From Pseudarthrobacter cellobiosi (lineage in GTDB: Bacteria; Actinomycetota; Actinomycetes; Actinomycetales; Micrococcaceae), in NCBI RefSeq assembly GCF_023913755.1, contig NZ_JAMXBJ010000050.1, positions 372,001 through 436,000 on the forward strand: a DNA stretch of 64,000 nucleotides. Direction: 5' to 3'. Below the pieces are notes generated by a model. That model saw only the letters and a list, made by a program, of their open reading frames with translations, searched no databases and had not been told where the DNA came from. The translations under genes and the position numbers were made by a program. Positions 1-9,010 of this stretch are shown piece after piece (the stretch's first letter is position 1; every line of letters begins with the position of its first letter).

Positions 1-38
1 AAGCGCGCGGGCTGGCGTTCTGTCAGGGCGCGGGCCAT
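1..38 (-). CDS. 5' end of an unidentified gene (partial)
   Basis: Only the first 12 codons (MARALTERQPAR) are in the window; the gene runs leftward off the edge. The ATG at 38-36 is preceded on the minus strand by GAGGAG at good spacing, which supports a real start. It follows catC by 204 bp and may belong to the same catabolic locus, but the fragment is too short to assign a family. The 39-242 gap shows no gene. Confidence 0.5.
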   Translation of the reverse strand, partial: MARALTERQPAR

Positions 39-242
39 CGGACTCCTCACGTTCGTCCTTGAATTTTGTCTGATCCGTGGATGCCGTTGAAATGAAGTAC
101 AGGGTCGGCATGACGGGACTGCACATTGGCGGCCGACACATTGCCTGCCGGACAGACTGCAGTCCAGCAGGCCGGCGCCGGTGCGGGCACTCGCCGGGGC
201 CTTGCCCTTCAAAGTGCCGCACCAGCGACGGCTGGCTGATCC

Positions 243-545
243 CTAGTTCGTTGTTACAGCCAATTCGAGAGATATGTCTGAAGGATGCGCTGCCAAGGGC
301 GTGATGTCCATTTTCATGAAGGGGAAGAGCGGCAGGCCCCAGAGAATCTCGTGCAAGCGTTCATTGCCAGTGACATCAAAGATGCTGATATTCGCATATT
401 CACCGACGCAGCGCCAGATGTTCTGCCACTCCCCCGTGCGCTGCAGGTCCTGCGAGTACGCCTTTTCCCGGACGAGCAATTCTGCCTTGGTGTGTGCATC
501 CATGTCCTGCGGAATGGTGACGTCCATGCGGACTGCGAATAGCAC
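243..545 (-). CDS. catC: muconolactone delta-isomerase CatC
   Basis: This cytosolic enzyme isomerises muconolactone to 3-oxoadipate enol-lactone, the third step of the catechol ortho-cleavage branch. The N-terminus MLFAVRMDVTIPQDM and the overall length of 100 residues are typical of the family (about 96 residues, decameric in characterised members). The start is a GTG at 545-543 with AAGGAG seven bases upstream. It lies 42 bp downstream of catA on the same strand and is probably cotranscribed with it. catB, which makes its substrate, is separate at the far end of the cluster. Confidence 0.93.
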   Translation of the reverse strand: MLFAVRMDVTIPQDMDAHTKAELLVREKAYSQDLQRTGEWQNIWRCVGEYANISIFDVTGNERLHEILWGLPLFPFMKMDITPLAAHPSDISLELAVTTN

Positions 546-587
546 GTGTTTGCTCCTTCGTGTGTCGTTCGGCGCGTTGGTCGTGCT

Positions 588-1451
588 TCAGGAACGGGCG
601 GCGTCGAGCACGAAGTCGTACGTGACCTCGCTGCCTGCAGCGTCAGTGCGCGCAGTGGGGCTCAGGACAAGTTCGGGCTTGACGGCAGAGGCTATGTCAT
701 CGGAGAGGTGCTGATCCCCTTCGAAGTAGAGCTGCGCGGTCAGCAGCTGGTGCCCGGGAGCTGACACCTTCAGGTGCAGGTGCGCCGGGCGCCAGGCGTG
801 CCAGCCGGCCGCGGCGATGAGCTTACCGCAAGCACCGTCCATGGGAATCTGGTACGGGGCCGGCTGCACGGTGTTCAGCGCGAAGTTGCCCTCGGCGTCG
901 GCCACAACGGTGCCGCGCAGGTTCCACTCCGGCAGGCCGGGGGCGAACTGGGAGTAGAAGCCGTTGTCATCGGCGTGCCAGATCTCCACCCGTGCGCCCG
1001 GGAGCGGGGTGCCATCGACAGCGCGCACCTGGCCCTGGAACAGCAGCGGCGTACCGCCCTCATCCTCGCGCATCGGCAGGGTCGCCGGGGTCTCAAATTC
1101 AGGAGCGCCCGGGATGTAGTACGGGCCCTCAATGGTGCCCTTGTTCCCTTCCCGGTCCTCGGTGGAAACTTCCTCCACGACGTGCTCTACCCACACGTCC
1201 ATGAACAAAGGCCATTCGCCGTCTTCACCGACGTTGATAAGCCAGGCTTTGAGGGCGTTGAACTCGTCATAGGTCACCTTGTGCTTGCGGATCGTCTCAT
1301 GCACCGCGCTAAGCACCTCGTTGACCAACAGCGACACGCGCTCTTTCGGAACAGCCAGCGCTGCCGTCTTGCCGCTCTCACGGAAGCGCTCCGTGGCGGC
1401 ATTGCCGGACTCAGCGGCTTTCGCTTCAAATTCACTCTGTTGGGTTGTCAT
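588..1451 (-). CDS. catA: catechol 1,2-dioxygenase CatA
   Basis: This intradiol dioxygenase cleaves catechol to cis,cis-muconate using a non-haem Fe(III). With the start at the ATG of MTTQQSEF the protein has 287 residues, and the four iron ligands of the family are visible: Tyr166 (GFYSQF), Tyr200 (APYQIP), His224 and His226 (RPAHLHLKV). A helical N-terminal dimerisation region precedes the catalytic beta-sandwich. The reading frame is open ten codons further upstream, but GTGAG seven bases before codon 1 favours the start given. catC follows, and a dyad-containing promoter region lies upstream at 1575-1642. Confidence 0.95.
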   Translation of the reverse strand: MTTQQSEFEAKAAESGNAATERFRESGKTAALAVPKERVSLLVNEVLSAVHETIRKHKVTYDEFNALKAWLINVGEDGEWPLFMDVWVEHVVEEVSTEDREGNKGTIEGPYYIPGAPEFETPATLPMREDEGGTPLLFQGQVRAVDGTPLPGARVEIWHADDNGFYSQFAPGLPEWNLRGTVVADAEGNFALNTVQPAPYQIPMDGACGKLIAAAGWHAWRPAHLHLKVSAPGHQLLTAQLYFEGDQHLSDDIASAVKPELVLSPTARTDAAGSEVTYDFVLDAARS

Positions 1452-1574
1452 CGTTGACTCACTTTCATAAGGGGCGTACACCGCAGCGCGGGCGCCCGGA
1501 AGTTACGGCCAAGAGGAAGCTTTGGAGGCTCCGCTCCTTCGTGGGTTCATACTTACGCCACTGTTGGCTCAAAA

Positions 1575-1642
1575 GCGTACGCGTGATTTTAGTGATAAAC
1601 AAAGACTTAAATGCCTCCTATTCATATCCATGCGATAAGAAT
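1575..1642 (-). promoter_or_regulatory. catA promoter region with 23-bp dyad operator
   Basis: Positions 1620-1642 form an imperfect palindrome, ATTCATA-N9-TAAGAAT. A conserved TAAAAT (minus strand, 1591-1586), the likely -10 box, lies nearer the gene. The whole 68-bp block aligns without gaps to 14256-14323 upstream of catB with about 48 matches. The dyad contains a T-N11-A core, as LysR-type operators do, so CatR is the likely ligand (inference). Confidence 0.7.
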
Positions 1643-1703
1643 CTCCCCCAGCCTCAACCTCGGTAAAACCCTTGGTGCCGGAAGGGCCCTCAGGCCGCTT
1701 TTC

Positions 1704-2402
1704 TCACCAGGACGGCAGCTCCGGCAGCGGCCCATCGGACTCAACGTTCTCGGCGTGGCCGCGGGCGAGCCACTCCAGCATGCCCTCACGGTCGGACGCG
1801 ACGCGCAAGGCACCGTCGCCGATGATCCATTCATCCCGTTCCTCGGTCACAAGGGTCATGCCAGGGGCATTCTTGGCACGCATGGTGCGCACTGCGGCTT
1901 CCAGAGCGTCCAGCAGCGAATCCGGGTCGGCCTCCTCAATGGTCCAGGCCGTATCGAGGTCGTGATGGTGGACGACAATCTCGCTGATCCTCAGCGCCAC
2001 AATAGCCGTGGCAGGGATTTTTTTACCGTGCAAATGCACCTCGCCCAGCGCAAGATCCCCACCCAGCCGCTGGGCCTGTTCGGCAAAGAACTGGGCGGAC
2101 TCCCGCAGTTTGATCATGAGTCCTTCGCGGGGCAGGGCCGCCAGCGAAGAGATCTCCCGGGCGCGGGCATCCGGAGACGCATAGAGTTGCTGCTCCTCAC
2201 CCGTGGCAGCCCAATCAATGAGCTTGACCAGGGCAGGCCCGTTGGACGTGAGGTGGGCAACCACGTCAGCCCGGGTCCACCCCGCACACAAGGAAGGGGC
2301 GGCCAGCTCGTCGTCGGACAAGGACGCGACGGTGGCCAGGAACATCTCCGTCTCCCGATTGAGCCTGGACAGGTCTGAGTGCAAGCGCGTGGCATTGATC
2401 AT
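1704..2402 (-). CDS. maleylpyruvate isomerase family, mycothiol-dependent (DinB-like fold)
   Basis: The 232-residue protein matches the actinobacterial mycothiol-dependent maleylpyruvate isomerase/DinB-like family. The expected metal ligands are visible as His50 (DVVAHLTS) and Glu141 with His145 in SEIVVHHHDLD. Family members isomerise maleylpyruvate in the gentisate pathway or act on other mycothiol-linked substrates; no gentisate gene is in view, so the substrate is unknown. A TAGAGT hexamer lies exactly six bases before the ATG, so the message is probably leaderless. It is divergent from benK and ends about 250 bp upstream of catA. Confidence 0.75.
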   Translation of the reverse strand: MINATRLHSDLSRLNRETEMFLATVASLSDDELAAPSLCAGWTRADVVAHLTSNGPALVKLIDWAATGEEQQLYASPDARAREISSLAALPREGLMIKLRESAQFFAEQAQRLGGDLALGEVHLHGKKIPATAIVALRISEIVVHHHDLDTAWTIEEADPDSLLDALEAAVRTMRAKNAPGMTLVTEERDEWIIGDGALRVASDREGMLEWLARGHAENVESDGPLPELPSW

Positions 2403-2534
2403 GGGGTCACTCTAGCCAGGCGCCCCGGTGCAGGCTACCAGTGCCGGCCAGGACCGGGTCCAATTCCCGAGCGCCCCCACCTGCTTCATCGCGCTGCACT
2501 GTCACTTTAGGCCATAACCGAGCCATTTTACTGG

Positions 2535-2557
2535 ATTGATACCTCAGGCCTATGAAT
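2535..2557 (+). promoter_or_regulatory. benK operator, third member of the 23-bp dyad family
   Basis: The sequence is ATTGATA-N9-TATGAAT. Its length and half-sites match the dyads before catA and catB. It lies about 135 bp upstream of the benK start in the gap shared with the divergent isomerase gene. A possible -10 (TATGAT, 2591-2596) follows. Confidence 0.65.
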
Positions 2558-2562
2558 TACAC

Positions 2563-2579
2563 CCCTGACAAAGTCAGGG
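2563..2579. promoter_or_regulatory. perfect 7-3-7 palindrome in the benK control region
   Basis: CCCTGACAAAGTCAGGG is a perfect inverted repeat five bases downstream of the 23-bp dyad, with no T-run after it. It is more like an operator for a second regulator than a terminator. CTGACA inside it could serve as a weak -35 for TATGAT at 2591. Confidence 0.45.
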
Positions 2580-2693
2580 CATTTGCCTCATATGATCCAG
2601 ATCACGGCTTTGCCAGACTGAAATGTAATCAGACACCCCTGCGGTTTCCCCGCTTTGGTAATGCCACATGCTCCGCTCAGAGAGGACCCGGAC

Positions 2694-4085
2694 ATGATCA
2701 AACCGAATATCGTCATCGCCGAAGACCCGCGCAAAGAGGCGCGCACCGCCAATTGGGTGGCCTTCGTCATCTGCCTGGCCCTGTTGTTCGACGGCTATGA
2801 CCTCGTCGTGTACGGCACAGTCCTGCCCGGCCTGCTGGCCGACCCGAGCCAGATCGGCGCCTTCGACCTGGCCACCGCCGGCATCCTTGGTTCCTGGGCA
2901 CTCATTGGGGTGCTGGTCGGCTCCCTGTTCTGCGGCGCGGTTGGGGACTTCTTCGGCCGTCGCCGGCTGATGCTGCTGGGTATTGCCTGGTTCTCGGTCG
3001 GTATGTTCGTCACGGCACTGACCACTACTGTCATGGCTTTCGGCACGATGCGCTTCATCACCGGCCTGGGCCTTGGCGTGGTAATAGCCACCGCCGGTGC
3101 CACCATGGCTGAGTTTGCGCCGCACGGACGGCGTCAGTTCTACAATGCAATTGTTTACTCCGGCGTTCCCGCCGGCGGCGTGTTTGCCTCTGTCATTGGC
3201 ATCCTGCTCCTCAATAACATCGGCTGGCGCGGGCTGTTCATGATCGGCGCGCTGCCCCTCGTCCTGCTGGTGCCCATAGCGTGGTTCAAGCTCCCTGAGT
3301 CTCCACGCTGGCTGCTGTCCCGCGGCCGCGAGCAGGAGGCCCAGGCCGCTTCCCAGCGCACCGGCGTTCCGCTTGTCGAGGAACGGATCATTCAAGAGGT
3401 GGGCGCCGCACCGCAAAAAGCAGGTTTCGCCGCGGTGTTCTCCCGGCAGTTCGCTGTGGCATCCATTTTGCTCGGGCTGATGTCGTTCTGTGGCCTGCTG
3501 CTGACCTACGGCTTGAACACATGGCTGCCCAAGATCATGGAAGGGTACGGCTACGGGCGTACATACTCCCTGTTCTTCCCGCTGGCACTGAACCTGGGTG
3601 CCGTCGCAGGCGGCCTGCTCCTCTCGCGCGTCGCTGACAAGAGCGGCCCCCAGCGGGTCATCGCCTCCACCTTCGTCCTGGCGACCATGAGCCTGATGCT
3701 CATGACCTTCAGCTTCCCGCTACCCCTACTCTTCACCTTCATCGCCATCGCCGGCGTAGGCACCCTGGGCACCCAGGTCCTAATTTACGGGTTCCAGTCG
3801 AACTACTACACCACGAACGCCCGGGCCGCTGGCGTGGCCTGGTGCGCCAGCGTAGGACGCTTCGGCGGGATCCTGGGACCGATCATCGGCGGCTGGTTGG
3901 CCGCCGCAGGCATCGGAGGGGCCACGGCGTTTTATATTTATGGCGCCGTCGCCCTCGTCGGGGCAGTCGTGACCGTCCTGGTTCCTCACCAGCGCAAGCT
4001 GGAGGAGGCTGAGCACAAGGTGGAGGAGATCGCCGAGCACCGTGCCGACGACGGTGTGCCTGCTGCCCGTACACCCCGCCCCTAG
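2694..4085 (+). CDS. benK: benzoate/aromatic acid:H+ symporter BenK (MFS, AAHS family)
   Basis: This 463-residue inner-membrane transporter has the twelve-segment MFS layout. The AAHS signature DGYDLVVYG lies in the first membrane segment, the loop motif GDFFGRRRL after segment 2, and PESPRWLLSRGRE before the central loop. The ATG at 2694 is chosen over one 13 codons upstream because AGAGAGGA sits just before it. Its place inside the ben/cat cluster points to benzoate or a related acid as substrate. A strong terminator follows at 4113. Confidence 0.88.
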   Translation: MIKPNIVIAEDPRKEARTANWVAFVICLALLFDGYDLVVYGTVLPGLLADPSQIGAFDLATAGILGSWALIGVLVGSLFCGAVGDFFGRRRLMLLGIAWFSVGMFVTALTTTVMAFGTMRFITGLGLGVVIATAGATMAEFAPHGRRQFYNAIVYSGVPAGGVFASVIGILLLNNIGWRGLFMIGALPLVLLVPIAWFKLPESPRWLLSRGREQEAQAASQRTGVPLVEERIIQEVGAAPQKAGFAAVFSRQFAVASILLGLMSFCGLLLTYGLNTWLPKIMEGYGYGRTYSLFFPLALNLGAVAGGLLLSRVADKSGPQRVIASTFVLATMSLMLMTFSFPLPLLFTFIAIAGVGTLGTQVLIYGFQSNYYTTNARAAGVAWCASVGRFGGILGPIIGGWLAAAGIGGATAFYIYGAVALVGAVVTVLVPHQRKLEEAEHKVEEIAEHRADDGVPAARTPRP

Positions 4086-4112
4086 GGCAGAGGGGCCACC
4101 GGATTCCCGGTA

Positions 4113-4164
4113 GTCTCCCCGGCAGAGCTTCCTGATCAGGTCGCTCTGCCGGGGAGACCTGTTT
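4113..4164 (+). terminator. Rho-independent terminator after benK
   Basis: A perfect 15-bp stem, GTCTCCCCGGCAGAG (4113-4127) with CTCTGCCGGGGAGAC (4144-4158), is followed by CTGTTT. The 16-base loop itself contains the palindrome CCTGATCAGG. Confidence 0.8.
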
Positions 4165-4369
4165 AAGCGGCCCCCCGGCCGTCTCGGACCGGGCACCCCG
4201 GTCATCCGAGGACCTGCGGTTCGTCAGTTGGGTCCCCGCTGGCTCCGGGCTGTTCCGCAAACCCCGGACTATATGCGTTGCATGCACTACTGAAGGATAT
4301 TCAGGCTATTCTGCATATAAATAACCCGAAGGCAGACAGCCAGGTCCGAGCGGAAAGACAGTATCGACA

Positions 4370-5260
4370 ATGGACATCCGCCAGCTTAGCTATTTCATCG
4401 CCGTCGCCGAGGAGCGCCACTTCGGTCGAGCCGCTAAACGCCTGCACATGGCACAGCCACCCCTATCGCAGCAGATCCGGCAGCTGGAGGAGCAGCTGGG
4501 CGTGCAATTGCTTAACCGCACCACCCGCCGGGTAGACCTCACGGCCGCCGGTGAGGAACTGCTAAGCCGTGGAAGGCACATCGTCAACGCCATGGAGACG
4601 CTCCAGGCCGACGTGTACCAGGTCGGCCAAGGGGCGGCCGGCGTGCTCCGCGTCGGGTTCTCCGGTTCCTCGACCTACGGGGTCATGCCCCCCATCGTCC
4701 GCCGCGTCAAGCAGGTACTTCCCGGCTTGACCCTGGCCCTCCGCGGGGAGATGCTTACGCCGGCCATGGAAGCCGGCCTGCGGGACGGAACGCTGGATGC
4801 AGCGCTGCTGCGGCCGCCGGTCTCAGCCCCGGAGATCGAATACCGCATCGTGGGTCGTGAACAGCTGGTCGTGGCGCTGCCCTCCTTCAGCCCGCTGGCA
4901 GCGGGCCGGCCTGTGGCCGTACACGAACTCCAAGACCAGGACTTTATCGCCTATCCGCCGGAGTCGGTGCTGTACCGCACCACTGCAGATATGTGCCGCA
5001 GTGAGGGGTTCCGGCCGCGCGTCACTCAGGTGATCGGCGAAACCTCCACCATGCTCTCCTTTGTGGCCGCCGGCAGCGGAATTGCCGTCGTTCCGGAAAG
5101 TGTCCGCGCTCTGCAGCTTGAAGGCGTGGTCTACTGTTCCATCGAGGACGCACCCCAGGTGGAATTGGCAGTCGCATGGCGGCGTGACGACCGCTCGGCG
5201 TTGCTGCGCAATTTCCTCGACGTGGTAGGCCCCGCAGAGGAGGCGACCCGCCCGCGCTGA
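4370..5260 (+). CDS. catR: LysR-type regulator CatR/BenM-like
   Basis: The 296-residue protein begins with a typical LysR winged helix-turn-helix (MDIRQLSYFIAVAEERHFGRAAKRL, here shown only as its start MDIRQLSYFIAVAEE), followed by a two-lobed effector domain from about residue 90. Homologues bind cis,cis-muconate and/or benzoate and activate cat and ben genes. It stands alone between benK and the convergent benR. The three 23-bp dyads upstream of catA, catB and benK, each with a T-N11-A core, are the obvious candidates for its sites. No equally good site was found before catR itself. The symbol is by context and family. Confidence 0.75.
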   Translation: MDIRQLSYFIAVAEERHFGRAAKRLHMAQPPLSQQIRQLEEQLGVQLLNRTTRRVDLTAAGEELLSRGRHIVNAMETLQADVYQVGQGAAGVLRVGFSGSSTYGVMPPIVRRVKQVLPGLTLALRGEMLTPAMEAGLRDGTLDAALLRPPVSAPEIEYRIVGREQLVVALPSFSPLAAGRPVAVHELQDQDFIAYPPESVLYRTTADMCRSEGFRPRVTQVIGETSTMLSFVAAGSGIAVVPESVRALQLEGVVYCSIEDAPQVELAVAWRRDDRSALLRNFLDVVGPAEEATRPR

Positions 5261-5295
5261 CGACAAGGTGCTCCCGGCCGCGTGGAAGCAATTCT

Positions 5296-8124
5296 TCAGT
5301 CCGAATCCCGGAACCGGGCGGCAAGTTCGCTGCGGGAGCGGATCCCCAATTTCCCGTAGACCCGTGTCAGGTGGTATTGGACGGTCTTCTCGGCCAGGAA
5401 CAGCGCACGGGCGGCCTCCTTGTTGGTGGCCCCGTCGGCCACCAGTTCGCTTACTGCCTGCTCTTGGGGGGTGAGCTGGGCCTGCGAGCGGGCAGTTGCG
5501 GAAAGCACGGGGTCAGCGGGGTCGGGCAGGCTGCCGACGTCAACCCCCGTCGCTTTGAGTTCCCGGTCGCACCGGTCTACGTAGGTGGTCGCGCCCAGGG
5601 ATTCGTAAAGATCCCGGGCGACCCGCAGCACTGAGGACGCCAGGCGCTTCTTGCCGGCGCGCCGCATGCTCTGTCCGAAGGCGAAGCTCACCCGAGCCCG
5701 CAGATAGGGCCGGTTCAGCCCGCCCAGATGCCTTAGGGCTGCTTCGAAGTGCTCCCGGGCCGTGTCGGGATCACCTTGGGCGGCCACCAGGCGGCCCCTG
5801 GCCCATGCCATCCGCGCAAGGTCTGAGGGTATGTTCCGTTCCCGCCGCACCCCTTCGAAGGCAGTAAGGAAAGCATCCGCTGTGTCAAGCTGATCGGTCA
5901 TCACGAGGGCGTTGACGTAGGTGTCCTGCCAGGGCCAGAAGGACACCCGCTCCCCGGTCCATCGGTCCAGCTCCGTCAACGGCTGTAGCGCTTCCAAAAC
6001 GCCCTCGTAGTCCGCTCGGGCCTCATGGAAACGGGCTCGGGCCAAACTGGCCGGCACCTGCATGGCCCCATAAGTTCCCGGCTGCACGGCAGCCTGGGAG
6101 ACGTAGTACCTTGCCCTGTCCCAGTCGCCGCGCATGGACCACAGTTCAGCGGCGGTCCAGTACAGCAAGGGCCGGATCAGCGGCATCTGTGAACTCTCGA
6201 GGCGCACAGATGCGCGGGCCACGGTAGCAGCGGCTGCATCCCAGTTACCAAGCACAAGATGGGTGCGGGCCAACCAGGCCTCAGCCCACAGGGAAATCCG
6301 CATCGAGCCGCCGCGGTACTCCGTGGGAGCCGCCGCTTCGAGATTCACAAGTGCTGTCTCGGCGTCGTCGAGGCGCAAGGCCAACCAGCCGGCACCCATC
6401 TGCACGCGCTGTTTCTGTGCGTTCTCCGCGGCATGGTCGAAGGCCCGTTGGTACGAGGCCTCGGCCTCCGCCAAGCGGCCCTGCGCGTACAGGCCCAGCC
6501 CGTAAATGGCCTCCGATTCGATGTGCGCGGGCGTGCCGGGTTCCGCCAGGGACATCGCCCGCTCGGCCCAGCCGGTGATGAGCGGACCGTCCCAGGAGGC
6601 CAGTCCGTGCAGCACCAGGCGCTGGGCCACCTGGGCGGCGGCAGCCGGATCCCGTTCCGGATTGCTGGTCCGCCAGGCCATCTCCAGCAGGGACTGGGCG
6701 CTAAGGTTTTGCCCCGACGCGGTGGAGAGATAGCCCAGCACAGACGAACGCAGCGGGGAAGACGGCATGGCGTCAACGGCGGCAGCCCACATCTGCGCCT
6801 GCGCGATGTTGCCGGAGCCTACCAGCGCATCAACGCCCCTCAGCAGCCGGTCGTTGTGCGAGCGGACGTCCGAGGAGAGCCGGGAAGCGGAAAACAACGC
6901 GGTCGAGACATCCTGCCAAGCCCCTAGGAGGGCCTGGCGGCGGGCGAACTCCTCCAGTTCAGCGGCCAGCGCCTCGTCGGCGCCCGGGGTCGCCGACACC
7001 CGGTGTCCCAGCCGTTCGCCTTCGGCCTGGACCACCTCTGCGGCACGGCGGTGCAGAGCAATCCGCCGGCTGGGTAAAATCTGTTCATAGACCGCTTCAG
7101 CAGTGCCGGGCTCGAAGAACGCCACCACGGACCGCGCCTGTTCCACTGACAGGCCCAGCAGTCCGGCGCTGTGCCCCTCGTCGAGCGCCTGCATCACGGA
7201 GGCCATGCCACTGACAGCGGAGACCTCCGTCAATCCGGCGGAGCGTCCAAGAACGGACACGGCTTCGGCTACGGCGACCAGGTGCGGCGACGCGGCACTG
7301 AGAAGGCTATGCACCCTGGCCCGCACCCGCGAGCTCGGTGGCAGGGAGGGGAACCACGTATGCCAGGTTTCCGCGGGCAGCTCACCCAGCAGCTCGACAA
7401 TCGGCTGAGGCGTTCCCCCTGTGTGCCGCACGAGCCCGTGGGCGGCGGTGGCACTCAGCTCAATGCCGAATGAGCGCCGGGCGAGGTCCTGGACGTGTTG
7501 AGGCGACAGGGGCTCCAGCGGGATACGGGCAACTTGGTGGCCGGAGAGGAAACCAAGCACCCCCGCCGGGACATGCGCGGCCTGACTGGGGTCCAGAGTG
7601 ACCACGAACAGGATCCGCTTGCCCCGCAGGCGTCGCATGGCAAACACCAGGATGTGAAGGCTCTCGGCGTCGAAATGCTGGATGTCGTCGACGGCAACGA
7701 CCACGGAGCCGTGCGACTGCAGCCCCTCAAGGTGCGTGCTGAGGGTGGAGGCATATTTGAGGACCTGCCCAGGGTCGAGGGCGGCGCCAGGGACGGGGAA
7801 CCCTGCCTCACGGTTATCCCCCTTGGCCGAGCGCAACGGTGCGGTGAGCATGAGCTGGGAATAGCCGGCAAGGGCGAACTGGGCTTCCCACTCGTCCCCC
7901 GTGGCGGAGAGCAGCCGCACTCCCCGGGCCACCGAAGAGCAGCGGTCCAGGAACAAATCGAGAAGCGCGGTCTTTCCCGACCCGGGCGGGCCTGTGAGCA
8001 CGACAGTGCGCACATGGCCCTTTCGCACCGCGCGGAGGGTCTCCTGTAGTTTCTCGAAAACCACGGCCCGGCCCAGGAGTGGCAGCTCCGCTCCTGTGCC
8101 GCTATCGTGGGGGCCCGCCGTCAT
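5296..8124 (-). CDS. benR: large LuxR-family (LAL) ATP-binding regulator, BenR-like
   Basis: The 942-residue protein has an N-terminal NTPase with Walker A TGPPGSGKTALL (Lys51) and a Walker B-like VVVAVDDIQHFD near residue 140. A long TPR-like helical region follows, and it ends in a LuxR HTH (LTPQEQAVSELVADG ... KTVQYHLTRVYGKLG). In corynebacteria a LuxR-type BenR sits directly after benABCD, and this gene has that same position. The ATG at 8124 has GGGAG upstream. An in-frame GTG at 8202 would overlap the end of benD and is less likely. It probably activates ben genes in response to a pathway acid. Confidence 0.78.
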   Translation of the reverse strand: MTAGPHDSGTGAELPLLGRAVVFEKLQETLRAVRKGHVRTVVLTGPPGSGKTALLDLFLDRCSSVARGVRLLSATGDEWEAQFALAGYSQLMLTAPLRSAKGDNREAGFPVPGAALDPGQVLKYASTLSTHLEGLQSHGSVVVAVDDIQHFDAESLHILVFAMRRLRGKRILFVVTLDPSQAAHVPAGVLGFLSGHQVARIPLEPLSPQHVQDLARRSFGIELSATAAHGLVRHTGGTPQPIVELLGELPAETWHTWFPSLPPSSRVRARVHSLLSAASPHLVAVAEAVSVLGRSAGLTEVSAVSGMASVMQALDEGHSAGLLGLSVEQARSVVAFFEPGTAEAVYEQILPSRRIALHRRAAEVVQAEGERLGHRVSATPGADEALAAELEEFARRQALLGAWQDVSTALFSASRLSSDVRSHNDRLLRGVDALVGSGNIAQAQMWAAAVDAMPSSPLRSSVLGYLSTASGQNLSAQSLLEMAWRTSNPERDPAAAAQVAQRLVLHGLASWDGPLITGWAERAMSLAEPGTPAHIESEAIYGLGLYAQGRLAEAEASYQRAFDHAAENAQKQRVQMGAGWLALRLDDAETALVNLEAAAPTEYRGGSMRISLWAEAWLARTHLVLGNWDAAAATVARASVRLESSQMPLIRPLLYWTAAELWSMRGDWDRARYYVSQAAVQPGTYGAMQVPASLARARFHEARADYEGVLEALQPLTELDRWTGERVSFWPWQDTYVNALVMTDQLDTADAFLTAFEGVRRERNIPSDLARMAWARGRLVAAQGDPDTAREHFEAALRHLGGLNRPYLRARVSFAFGQSMRRAGKKRLASSVLRVARDLYESLGATTYVDRCDRELKATGVDVGSLPDPADPVLSATARSQAQLTPQEQAVSELVADGATNKEAARALFLAEKTVQYHLTRVYGKLGIRSRSELAARFRDSD

Positions 8125-8185
8125 GGTCGCAAGCTTACTCCCGCGGGCCCTGTTGCCATTCCGGCGGGTTCCCGTCAAACCAGCA

Positions 8186-9010
8186 TCAGCCGAGGTCCCC
8201 ACCCGCTACCGGAAGGATGCTACCGGTGATGTAGGACGCCTCGTCGGAGGCCAGGAACACGATCGGCGCGGCCTGCTCATCGAGGGTGCCGTAGCGCTTC
8301 ATGAAGGAGGACTGCACGGTCTGGTCCACGATGCCCTGGTACCACGCCTTTTCCGCGGAAGACTCCGCACCAGGCCCGCGTTGGACCTTTCTTGGCGGAG
8401 CCTCAGTGCCGCCCGGGGCTGTTGCGACGACGCGGATCCCGCGCCCGGCAACCTCCATGGCCAAAGACTGCGTCAGGGCGTTGACACCGCCCTTCGCTGC
8501 GGCATACGGGACCCGGTTCATGCCCCGGGTAGCCACCGAGGAGACGTTGACAATGGTGCCGGAGCCTTGCCCAAGCATGATTGGAAGCACGGCCCGGCAG
8601 GACCAGAGTGTAGGGAACAGCGAGCGGCGGATCTCCTTCTCGATTTTCTCCTCGTCGTACTCTTCGTAGGGGCGGGCCCAGATGGTGCCGCCCACATTGT
8701 TGACGAGAACATCCACCCGCCCGTAGGCGGCAAGTGCTCCGTCCACCGCCTGTTGCGCTCCGGTAAAGGTCTCCAAGTCAGCGGTCAACGACGTGGCGTT
8801 TCCCCCCGAGCCGGACAACTGCGCTCCGTCCTTAATTCCGAGGGCAACCTCGTGCACCAGTTCGGCCCGGTCCACGAGAAAGACAGAGCCCCCTTCAGCC
8901 CCGATCCTTTCTGCCACCTTCTGCCCGATGCCCTGGGCCGAGCCCGTCACGATCGCCACTTTGCCGGCGAAACGGCCAGGAGAGAGGAACTGCCCGTGCG
9001 GCGCCGGCAT
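8186..9010 (-). CDS. benD: benzoate cis-diol dehydrogenase BenD (SDR)
   Basis: This short-chain dehydrogenase oxidises and decarboxylates 1,6-dihydroxycyclohexa-2,4-diene-1-carboxylate to catechol with NAD+. The 274 residues carry the nucleotide motif TGSAQGIG (about 22-29), the NNVGG motif, a catalytic serine around 157, and Tyr169/Lys173 in YAAAK. Its ATG shares one base with the benC stop (TGATG), so translation is coupled. It is the last enzyme gene of benABCD, with benR behind it. Confidence 0.93.
   Translation of the reverse strand: MPAPHGQFLSPGRFAGKVAIVTGSAQGIGQKVAERIGAEGGSVFLVDRAELVHEVALGIKDGAQLSGSGGNATSLTADLETFTGAQQAVDGALAAYGRVDVLVNNVGGTIWARPYEEYDEEKIEKEIRRSLFPTLWSCRAVLPIMLGQGSGTIVNVSSVATRGMNRVPYAAAKGGVNALTQSLAMEVAGRGIRVVATAPGGTEAPPRKVQRGPGAESSAEKAWYQGIVDQTVQSSFMKRYGTLDEQAAPIVFLASDEASYITGSILPVAGGDLG

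Noticed and set aside
4299-4322. Possible 23-bp dyad upstream of catR (ATTCAGG ... TATAAAT)
   Set aside because: The spacing is off by one and the left half matches poorly, so it is not counted with the three good sites.
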